Below, piece after piece: positions 1 to 6,503 of a stretch of DNA of 33,966 nt. Position 1 is the stretch's first letter. Every line of letters begins with the position of its first letter. Position numbers and translations under genes: made by a program. This DNA comes from Kallipyga massiliensis ph2 (lineage in GTDB: Bacteria; Bacillota; Clostridia; Tissierellales; Peptoniphilaceae), in assembly GCF_000311985.1 (NCBI RefSeq), contig NZ_HE978585.1, positions 713,813 to 747,778 on the forward strand. The letters are read 5' to 3'. The notes beneath the pieces are model-generated. The model saw nothing but the letters and a program-made list of their open reading frames with translations. It was not told where the DNA came from and ran no database searches.

Positions 1-73
1 GGTCAACCCCGGCTACTCCTGAAAGATATTCTTTGACAATTCCTATCTTAAAATCTGTCGTGTATTTTGTCAT
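1..73 (-). CDS. IS3-family transposase OrfA, N-terminal fragment (cut by window edge)
   Basis: An ATG at 73 on the minus strand opens a frame beginning MTKYTTDFKIGIVKEYLSG. This matches the usual start of the small helix-turn-helix OrfA protein of IS3-family transposons, which begins the DNA-binding domain with a T/S-x-x-F-K-x-x-x-V-x-E-Y pattern. A GGAGG ribosome binding site lies about 5 bases upstream of the ATG. Only 24 codons are inside the window, so whether the gene is intact cannot be seen. OrfA normally works with a frameshifted OrfB integrase, which would lie left of the window. Confidence 0.65.
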   Translation of the reverse strand, partial: MTKYTTDFKIGIVKEYLSGVAGVD

Positions 74-125
74 ATTAAACCTCCAAAAGTTAGATTTCTT
101 GGTCCAACTTTTGGGGGTCAGCACA
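1..125 (-). mobile_element. Left end of an IS3-family insertion sequence (IS150-like), truncated by the window edge
   Basis: On the minus strand the element appears to begin near 125 with TGTGCTGACCCCC followed by AAAAGTTGGACC, which resembles the terminal inverted repeats of IS3/IS150-group elements. A second CTTTTGG motif, a ribosome binding site and the start of a transposase reading frame follow. The bases right of 125 are 44-bp repeat sequence, so the element sits inside the repeat array. The other end and any target duplication lie outside the window. The family call rests on end sequence and the first 24 codons only. Confidence 0.7.
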
Positions 126-345
126 ATTTGTCCCCCTCATGAGGCAAAATAGCCATTTAAGGGGGAATCGATTGTCCCCCTCATGAGCCGAAATAGCCAT
201 TTAAGGGGGAGTCGTTTGTCCCCCTCATGAGCCGAAATGGCCATTTAAGGGGGAGTCGTTTGTCCCCCTCATGAGCCGAAATGGCCATTTAAGGGGGAGC
301 TGCCAGTCCCCCTAGTCTTCGGATTTAGCCATTCTAGGGGGAATA
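126..345. repeat. 44-bp hairpin-repeat array 1 (five units)
   Basis: Five tandem units repeat with an exact 44-bp period: the TCCCCCT blocks begin at 131, 175, 219, 263 and 307. The unit is roughly TCCCCCTCATGAGCC, then AAATGGCCATTTAAGGGGGA, then a linker such as GTCGTTTG. CCCCCT and AGGGGG are inverted arms, and the centre carries the palindrome AAATGGCCATTT. The last unit is a variant (CCCCCTAGTC...ATTCTAGGGGG). The left end is interrupted by the IS. No coding capacity is seen. Units are near-identical throughout, so this is not a CRISPR array. Confidence 0.9.
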
Positions 346-350
346 TAGAA

Positions 351-384
351 GGACCTCGCCAACCGGCGAGGTCCTTTCTCTTTT
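351..384. terminator. Rho-independent terminator beyond the nrdA 3' end
   Basis: GGACCTCGCC (351-360), a 4-base loop AACC, and GGCGAGGTCC (365-374) form a perfect 10-bp stem. On the plus strand it is followed by TTTCTCTTTT. It lies about 100 bp downstream of the nrdA stop codon, so it probably ends that minus-strand transcript, but the better T-run is on the plus side, where it would block transcription coming from the repeat array. It may act in both directions. Confidence 0.7.
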
Positions 385-475
385 GATTCATCTTGCTTGT
401 GGATTGGCGGGCGGCAGCCGGCGCACTCGGCGGAGGGCCCTGCGGCCTCATGCCCCACGGCTCCCACCGCCCCCA

Positions 476-3049
476 TCACAGGGCGCAGGACTCACATTCT
501 TCGACTTCCAGGGATTTGGACCGGATGTAGTAGACGGTCTTGACGCCTTCGTGGTAGGCATCCAGGTAGAGGTTGAGGATTTCCCGGAAGGTGTAGTCGT
601 TGGTGATGTAGAGGTTCATGGAGGTGGCCTGGTCAATGTGGCGGGTCCGGATGCCGGCGGATCGGATGAGCCAGGATTGGTCGAGCTGGTGGGCAGGCTT
701 GTAGTAGACCAGATTGTCCAGGCTGAGATCGGGGGCGACCCGGGGGATGAGGCCGTTCTTCTTTTCGTCGTAGTAGAAGCGGTTCATGATGGGGTCGACA
801 CCCGGGGAGGTCCCGGCCACGATGGAGGTGGATGAGGTGGGGGCAACGGCCAGGAGGTAGCCGTTGCGGAGACCGTGGTCATGGACCTGGGCGGCCAAGG
901 CGGTCCATCGGTCGGAGTGGTAGCCCCGGTCGGTGAAGTAGGCGCCGGTGTCCCAGTCAGAGCCCTTGAAGTAAGGGTAGGCTCCCTTGTCCTTGGCGTT
1001 TTCCATGGAGGCCTTGATGGCATAGTAGTTGATGTCTTCGAAGACCCGGTCGACGAAGGTCAGGTGGTCTTCGGACTCCCAGAAGATGTGGTTGTTGGCC
1101 AGCATGTGGTGGTAGCCGGAGACGCCCAGGCCGATGGGCCGGTAGTTGGCATTATTGACCTTGGCGGCGGAGACGGGGAAGTAGTTCATCTCGATGACAT
1201 TGTCCAGGGCCCTGACGGAGGCGGTGGTGACTTCCTCCATTTCGGCGGGGTCTTGGACATCGATCTTGCCCAGGTTGAGGGAGGCCAGGTTGCAGACGAC
1301 GTAGTCCCCGGGGACCATCTTGGTCACGACGACGGGGTCGCCATCTTCCGTCACGATCTCCTCGGAAATGATGGTGGAGGGGGACATGTTCTGGGCGATC
1401 TCGGTGCAGAGGTTGGAACAGTAAATCATCCCCTTATCCTTATTGGGGTTGGCCCGGTTGACGGCATCCCGGTTGAAGGCAAAGGGAGTCCCGGTTTCGA
1501 CCAGGGAGCGGATGATGAGGCGGACCATCTCTTTGATGGGGATCCAGCGCTTGGAAATAGACTCATCGGCCATGCAGTCCAGGTACTTCTGGGTCCATTC
1601 CTGACCATAGGAATCCTCCAGGGCGTAGCCCTTTTTGGTCAGGACCTCATGAGGGTCCAGGAGGCCCCATTGGCCTTCCATATTAGTCTCCACCTGCTGC
1701 CAGAAGTAGTCGGGATAGCAGATGGCGGGGAAGATGTCGTGGGCCTTCATCCGGTCGTCCCCGTTGTTGGTCCGGATCTGGAGGAATTCCGGCACATCCT
1801 TGTGCCAGACGTCCAGGTAGCAGGCGCAGGCGCCCTGGCGGACACCCAGCTGGTCGACCGCCACGGCCGTATCGTTGGCCAAGCGGACCCAGCGGATGAC
1901 CCCGCCGGCAGCTCCCTTGAAGCCACGGATGGTCGAGCCCTGGGCCCGGACCTTGCCGAAGTAGAGGCCCATGCCCCCGCCGAACTTGGACACGTTGGCG
2001 AAGTTGGAGATGGACTTGTAGATCCCCTGGAGGTCGTCCGGAACCGTGTCGATAAAGCAGGAGGAGAGCTGGTGGAAGGGCTTACGGGCATTGGAAAGGG
2101 TGGGGGTGGCCATGGTCACCTTGAGGGTGGACAGCATGTTGTAGAAGCGGTGGACCCAGTCCATCCGCCCCTCTTTACTCTCCGGGATAGCCAGGAAGAG
2201 GGCGATCCCCAGGTACATCTCCTGGAGGTTTTCCAGGGGGAGGAGGTCGTGGGTCCGGACCACATACCGGCTGACCAGGAGGTCATAGCCCGAGTAGTTG
2301 AGGAGGAGGTCCCGGTCCATGTCGATCCACTCGGCGGCCCGGTTGAGTTCCTCCTCCGAATAGGTGGAAGAGATCTCATGGCAGTAGAGGCCCAGGTCTT
2401 CCATGGTCCGGATCTTCTGTGCAAAGGCCAGGTCTTCGGCTTTGGTCGCACCCCGGACCTTGCCCTGGTCGACCAGGGATTGCCAGTGGTCGGTCAGGTC
2501 CCGCTTGTAGGCCAGGTCATAGAAATAGGAAGCGATGAATTCCCACCGAGTTCCTTCCTCATCGGTGAGTTCGATGGCCGCATGGGTCAGGGCCGAAAGC
2601 CGCTCCTTCACAGACCGGTCCGCCTTATAAAAGGACTCGAACTTGAGGAGGAGGCGGAAGAGGTCATATTGGGGGTCGGTGTACCTGTCCTCGATGGCCA
2701 GGAAGATATCGTGGAGTTCGGGGAGCTCGGGGAAATAGGATTCCAGCTTGGACCGGGCGGACCGCTTCTTTCTCCGCTCCTCCCGGTAGAGGATGTAGCC
2801 CTTGGCCACGGTGAAGTATTCTTCCTCCATCAAGACCAACTCCACCTTATCCTGGATGGCCTCCACGCTCAGGTGGCGGCTCCCATGGAAGCGGTCTTCC
2901 ACCTGCTTGACTAAATCATCCAGGGCCTGGTCGGTGATGGGGACCTCATATTGGACAAAGGCCTTTTTCATGGCATTGCGGATCTTCTCCCTGGTATAGG
3001 GGACGACCCGGCCATCCCTCTTTTGTACGCTGATATCTTGGACGTTCAT
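476..3049 (-). CDS. nrdA: Class I ribonucleoside-diphosphate reductase, large (alpha) subunit with ATP cone
   Basis: Reduces ribonucleoside diphosphates to deoxyribonucleotides in the cytoplasm together with a radical-generating beta subunit. The 857-residue protein starts with an ATP-cone allosteric domain (about residues 4-95, with KRDGRVVPYTREKI), followed by the ten-stranded barrel. Active-site landmarks are visible: SSCFIDT (first redox cysteine), NLCTEI (catalytic Asn-Cys-Glu), VVCNLASLNLG (second redox cysteine), the paired radical-transfer tyrosines in KTVYYIRS, and a C-terminal CESC pair that re-reduces the site. This fits class I, not the anaerobic class III enzyme. AAGGAG lies just before the ATG. 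No beta subunit (nrdB/nrdF) is adjacent, so the partner must be encoded elsewhere. Confidence 0.95.
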   Translation of the reverse strand: MNVQDISVQKRDGRVVPYTREKIRNAMKKAFVQYEVPITDQALDDLVKQVEDRFHGSRHLSVEAIQDKVELVLMEEEYFTVAKGYILYREERRKKRSARSKLESYFPELPELHDIFLAIEDRYTDPQYDLFRLLLKFESFYKADRSVKERLSALTHAAIELTDEEGTRWEFIASYFYDLAYKRDLTDHWQSLVDQGKVRGATKAEDLAFAQKIRTMEDLGLYCHEISSTYSEEELNRAAEWIDMDRDLLLNYSGYDLLVSRYVVRTHDLLPLENLQEMYLGIALFLAIPESKEGRMDWVHRFYNMLSTLKVTMATPTLSNARKPFHQLSSCFIDTVPDDLQGIYKSISNFANVSKFGGGMGLYFGKVRAQGSTIRGFKGAAGGVIRWVRLANDTAVAVDQLGVRQGACACYLDVWHKDVPEFLQIRTNNGDDRMKAHDIFPAICYPDYFWQQVETNMEGQWGLLDPHEVLTKKGYALEDSYGQEWTQKYLDCMADESISKRWIPIKEMVRLIIRSLVETGTPFAFNRDAVNRANPNKDKGMIYCSNLCTEIAQNMSPSTIISEEIVTEDGDPVVVTKMVPGDYVVCNLASLNLGKIDVQDPAEMEEVTTASVRALDNVIEMNYFPVSAAKVNNANYRPIGLGVSGYHHMLANNHIFWESEDHLTFVDRVFEDINYYAIKASMENAKDKGAYPYFKGSDWDTGAYFTDRGYHSDRWTALAAQVHDHGLRNGYLLAVAPTSSTSIVAGTSPGVDPIMNRFYYDEKKNGLIPRVAPDLSLDNLVYYKPAHQLDQSWLIRSAGIRTRHIDQATSMNLYITNDYTFREILNLYLDAYHEGVKTVYYIRSKSLEVEECESCAL

Positions 3050-3122
3050 GGATACTCCTTCAATTACAGATTGGGAACAGGGGACAGGTTGGATAGGGCC
3101 GGCGGGGTTCGGCCAAAGGGAC

Positions 3123-4568
3123 TTATTGGCCTCGGTTGACCCGGTTGATCCATTGGTAGGACCGGACCTGGCTGGCGACCGACTCGGAGATCACGGCATT
3201 GCCGCCGACCAGGAAGACTTGGTTGGATGCAGAGGTCTTTTGAAGAACGGAGGCGGTAGGGGCCGGAAGGGCAGTTTTCCCGGTCAGAAGAATGGGAGCC
3301 CCATGGCGGGCGGCCAAGGGACCGGCAGCCAGGGCATCCGGGAAGTTGTCGCCAACCGTCAGGTAGGTCCTCTGGGCATTGGGGAAATTGGAGGCAACAA
3401 TAGCGGCGGTATCGTAGCGGGTGGAGCCGGCCAGGCGTTGCTTGGCACCCGGGAGGGCCCGGGCAACCCGGTCCGAAACGGCGACATCCCCGCCCACGAT
3501 GACGGTTTGGGTGATTTGAAGGGCCTCCATCCCTTCTTTGACCTCCTGGGGAAGCTTGTCCTTGGTGACCAGGAAGATGGGGAGGTAGGATTGGGCAGCC
3601 AGGGGAGAAACAGAGAGGGCGTCAGCGAAGTTGGTCCCGGTGGTGACAAAGGCCTGGACAAACTGGCCACCCTGTTTCCGGAGTTCCTTGGCGATGGATA
3701 CGGAGGTGTCGAAGCGGGTGTGGCCAGACAGGCGGACCACCCGGCCCTGCTTGCGGAGGGCAGCTTCCACCTGGCCGGAGATGGCGGAGGTCCCGCCCAC
3801 GATGTAGATGGTCCGGGGACGGAGACGGGCCACTTCCTTGGCCACATCCGACCGGAGGCTGTTGGTGGGGTTGAGGAGGATGGGACCGCCCAGGGAGTGG
3901 GCCAGAGGGGTGGCGGTCAGAGCATCGGCGAAGTCGTCCCCTCGGGCGATGATGACAGCCGGGGCAGAGGGATAGTCCTTAGCCAGGGCCAGGGCGGTGT
4001 CATAGCGAGTGGACCCGCTGATCCGCCGGGGCTGGTTGTAGGTTGGCCCCTGGTAGGCCTGGTTGGCCGAGGCCTTGTTCCGTCCGATATAGACAGAGAA
4101 GACCAGCTGGTTGCCGACTTTAAAGGAGCTGGCACCGTCCACCGTCCGGAATTTCTCCATGGCCTGGATCGGGACGGGCTGGGTCTCTACACTTTTCAGG
4201 TCCCGGTTATCGCTTAAGCCCGTGGCCTGGTAGTTGATCCAGACCTTGAAGGTCCCTCCGGAGGGGAGGCAGGCTTCCTTATTGACCGTGACCAGCTTGG
4301 ATCGGTCAAATTCAATATTTCGGATTTGGGCTCGGCTAACCTTGACGCCGGGGCTGGCGGAATAGAAGAGGAGGGAATCCATCCGGTCGACGGGGATAGG
4401 CTTATCCGACTTATTGGTGAAAACCACTTGGATTTCCTGAGACTGGGCATAGTAACTGGGGGCCTGGCTTTCAAAAGGGAAAGCGGCCGCCAGGCTTGAA
4501 GGGCCGGCAATCAGGCTGAAGATAAGGACCAAAGCCAGGATCCGGCCAAGCCATTTTTTGGGGTTCAT
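3123..4568 (-). CDS. Secreted cell-wall-binding protein with three CWB2 repeats
   Basis: A 481-residue exported surface protein. Residues 1-29 are a signal peptide (MNPKKW, hydrophobic core, AAA cleavage region). Residues ~35-165 are an unrecognised beta-rich domain. Residues ~182-274, 279-373 and 379-471 are three cell-wall-binding type 2 (PF04122) repeats, each with a G-x-T-R-(Y/F)-D-T start, FADAL/FPDAL and IVGG/LVGG motifs. Three such repeats form the usual trimeric unit that holds proteins non-covalently on the wall in Clostridia. An upstream GTG would add 12 residues, but AAAGGAGG lies at ideal distance from the ATG at 4568, and the signal peptide starts there. It precedes nrdA by 73 bp without an obvious terminator, so read-through is possible. 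The N-terminal domain gives no functional clue. Confidence 0.9.
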   Translation of the reverse strand: MNPKKWLGRILALVLIFSLIAGPSSLAAAFPFESQAPSYYAQSQEIQVVFTNKSDKPIPVDRMDSLLFYSASPGVKVSRAQIRNIEFDRSKLVTVNKEACLPSGGTFKVWINYQATGLSDNRDLKSVETQPVPIQAMEKFRTVDGASSFKVGNQLVFSVYIGRNKASANQAYQGPTYNQPRRISGSTRYDTALALAKDYPSAPAVIIARGDDFADALTATPLAHSLGGPILLNPTNSLRSDVAKEVARLRPRTIYIVGGTSAISGQVEAALRKQGRVVRLSGHTRFDTSVSIAKELRKQGGQFVQAFVTTGTNFADALSVSPLAAQSYLPIFLVTKDKLPQEVKEGMEALQITQTVIVGGDVAVSDRVARALPGAKQRLAGSTRYDTAAIVASNFPNAQRTYLTVGDNFPDALAAGPLAARHGAPILLTGKTALPAPTASVLQKTSASNQVFLVGGNAVISESVASQVRSYQWINRVNRGQ

Positions 4569-4832
4569 ACTACCTCCTTTAGGGTGAATGTAAGAATAAA
4601 CCACTAGATATAGTTTATTCAGGCATTTTTAATCCATTCCTATCCTACCATAGAATCACCCTTCTTTTAGGAAGATTTTGCCTTCTTAAGAAAAAATTTC
4701 CGCCCCTCCACCCTCCAAATCGAGTGTCAAATGAGGTAACCTAGACTATGAGTCTTCGGACCCTGTAATAAATTTTTGATCAGTCGGTTTTTCGGCTCAG
4801 GTTATTTTTAGAAATGATGAAAGGTGTTAACC
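4569..4832. promoter_or_regulatory. Divergent intergenic region with possible structured leader
   Basis: This 264-bp AT-rich gap separates the minus-strand wall protein from the plus-strand IIC operon. Near 4595-4620 an imperfect palindrome (AATAAAC...GTTTATT arms) lies in the leader of the wall-protein gene. On the plus side, 4730-4810 holds a GTC-TTCG-GAC hairpin and distant complementary segments (GTAACCT near 4736 and AGGTTAT near 4799) that could close a folded 5' leader. No known riboswitch consensus was recognised and no convincing -35/-10 pair was found. Confidence 0.3.
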
Positions 4833-5858
4833 ATGAAAAAAAGTTTTTCCATAAGGGATTATATCATCAAGGTACTTAACGGGATGGCCTGGGGCCTCTT
4901 CGCCTCCCTCCTCATCGGGACCATCATCCGGACCCTGGGTCAGGTCCTGGACCTCCCCCTTCTGGTCTCCTTCGGGACCATGGCCATGCAGATGATGAGC
5001 CCGGCCATCGGGGTCGGCGTGGCCTATGTCCTCAAGGCCCCTGCCCTGGTGGTCATGTCGGCGGTGGCCTGCGGAGCCATGGGGGGCGGGGCCCTCCAGA
5101 TTGCGGAAAGCGGGATCACCATCCGGGTCGGGGAGCCTGTGGGCGCCTTCGTTGCCGCTCTCGGGGCGGTGGAAGTGGGCCGGAGGGTAGCCGGGAAGAC
5201 CCCGGTGGACATCCTCCTCGTCCCCCTGGTCACCGTCCTTGTGGGCGGGCTTTTAGGGAAGTTTGTTTCCCCGGTCATGTCCGAGGTCATGACCGGCCTG
5301 GGTCAGGTCATCAACCGGGCGACCGAACTCCAGCCAGTCCCCATGGGGATTGCCGTCTCTGTCCTCATGGGGATCATCCTGACCCTCCCCATCTCTTCAG
5401 CCGCCCTGGCCGTCTCCCTCAACCTGTCGGGCCTGGCTGCCGGGGCTGCCACGGTGGGCTGCTGCTGCAACATGATCGGCTTTGCCGTTGCCTCCTATAA
5501 AGATAACGGCTTCGGCGGCTCCCTGGCCCAGGGGATCGGGACCTCCATGCTCCAGATCCCCAACATCGTCAAGAAGCCCGCCATCTGGCTCCCGGCCATT
5601 GTTGCTTCAGCCGTCCTGGGCCCCCTCTCTTCGGCCGTCCTGGGGATGACCTCCAACGCCACGGGGGCCGGCATGGGGACCTCCGGCCTGGTGGGCCAAT
5701 TTGCCCAGGTCTCCGTCATGGGGACCAGTCCATCGGTCCTCTTCCAGATCGCCCTTATGCACTTCATCCTCCCCGGCCTCATCGCCGGCCTGGTCGCTTC
5801 CTTCATGAGGAAGAGGGGGTGGATCCGGCCCGGCGACATGACCCTGCAAACCGAATAG
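4833..5858 (+). CDS. PTS-type sugar transporter subunit IIC family membrane protein (PTS_EIIC_2-like)
   Basis: A 341-residue polytopic membrane protein with about eight to ten hydrophobic segments rich in Gly/Ala. It resembles the PF13303-type proteins annotated as PTS subunit IIC (landmarks: RDYIIKVLNGMAWGLFASLL near the start, and long GAxxG segments). No IIA, IIB or HPr partner is nearby, so sugar phosphorylation by this protein is doubtful and the substrate is unknown. ATG at 4833 was chosen because AAAGGTG sits 4 bases upstream; the GTG at 4824 lies within that ribosome binding site. The stop codon overlaps the ribosome binding site of the folate gene, so the two are almost certainly co-transcribed. 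Family call fairly sure, function not. Confidence 0.75.
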   Translation: MKKSFSIRDYIIKVLNGMAWGLFASLLIGTIIRTLGQVLDLPLLVSFGTMAMQMMSPAIGVGVAYVLKAPALVVMSAVACGAMGGGALQIAESGITIRVGEPVGAFVAALGAVEVGRRVAGKTPVDILLVPLVTVLVGGLLGKFVSPVMSEVMTGLGQVINRATELQPVPMGIAVSVLMGIILTLPISSAALAVSLNLSGLAAGAATVGCCCNMIGFAVASYKDNGFGGSLAQGIGTSMLQIPNIVKKPAIWLPAIVASAVLGPLSSAVLGMTSNATGAGMGTSGLVGQFAQVSVMGTSPSVLFQIALMHFILPGLIAGLVASFMRKRGWIRPGDMTLQTE

Positions 5859-5867
5859 GAGGCGAAA

Positions 5868-6488
5868 ATGGCGGATAGACGACGGAAGATCATGCGGGGG
5901 AAGAAGCTCTACCTGGCCAAAAAGGAGGTCCGAAAGACCGTCCGGGCCAAGGCGGAGACCCTCCCTCCGACATATTACAAAGATGCGGGCCTGGCCATGA
6001 CCCGCCTGATCCGGGATTGGCCCGGCTTCCGGGAAGCCCGGTCGGTCCTGGCCTTTATGCCCATCAAGGGGGAGGTGGACATCCTCCCCATGGTCCGGGA
6101 GATCCTGGAGGCGGGCAAGACCCTCTACCTTCCCCGGGTGGATTCAACAAAAAAGGGGCTCATGTCGGCGGTGGAAGTGGCCTCCTTGGATGACCTGGTT
6201 TCGGGGACCTGGGGGATCCGGGAGCCTGCCAAGGACAAGCCGGCTGCCTCACCCCGGGCCATCGACCTGGTTATCGTTCCCTGCCTGGCGGCCAGTCGGG
6301 ACGGCCTCCGGATGGGGAAGGGAGGGGGCTTCTACGACCGCTTCATGAAGGGCTACCGGGGGGAGACCATCCTCCTCTGCCCGGAAGCCTTTATCCTGGA
6401 CCGGGTCCCCATGGGCTATTTTGACATTGCCTACTCCTATGTCCTGACGGAAGAGGGTATATTTAAAGAAGGCAAGCAAATTCTGTAA
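5868..6488 (+). CDS. 5-formyltetrahydrofolate cyclo-ligase
   Basis: Converts 5-formyl-THF to 5,10-methenyl-THF using ATP, returning stored folate to one-carbon metabolism in the cytoplasm. The 206-residue protein has the family layout: a basic N-terminal helix (KKEVRKTVRAKAE), the VLAFMPIKGEVD strand region, and the diagnostic C-terminal nucleotide/folate-binding motif RMGKGGGFYDRF (about residues 145-156). Length is normal. The AGGAGG ribosome binding site overlaps the stop codon of the IIC gene and 15 bp separate it from the HerA-like ATPase, so it sits in a five-gene plus-strand run. Pairing of a folate enzyme with a IIC-type transporter is suggestive but proves nothing about substrate. 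Confidence 0.92.
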   Translation: MADRRRKIMRGKKLYLAKKEVRKTVRAKAETLPPTYYKDAGLAMTRLIRDWPGFREARSVLAFMPIKGEVDILPMVREILEAGKTLYLPRVDSTKKGLMSAVEVASLDDLVSGTWGIREPAKDKPAASPRAIDLVIVPCLAASRDGLRMGKGGGFYDRFMKGYRGETILLCPEAFILDRVPMGYFDIAYSYVLTEEGIFKEGKQIL

Positions 6489-6503
6489 AACAAGGAGGTT
6501 CCT

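Noticed and set aside
126-345. CRISPR array
   Set aside because: Regular 44-bp spacing looks CRISPR-like, but the whole unit is conserved with no variable spacers, and no cas genes are present; the same holds for the arrays at 12.4 and 13.8 kb.
875-2914. Very long open frames opposite real genes (for example 875-2914 plus, 20541-24116 minus, 26800-28131 minus, 31747-32931 minus)
   Set aside because: They are antisense shadows produced by the strong G/C third-position bias of nrdA, the activase, tkt and sufS. Their translations are low-complexity G/D/V/H/L-rich and show no domain or ribosome binding site.
4730-4810. Tetrahydrofolate, ZTP or fluoride riboswitch upstream of the folate operon
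   Set aside because: The conserved cores of these classes as I know them are not present; only generic hairpins are visible.
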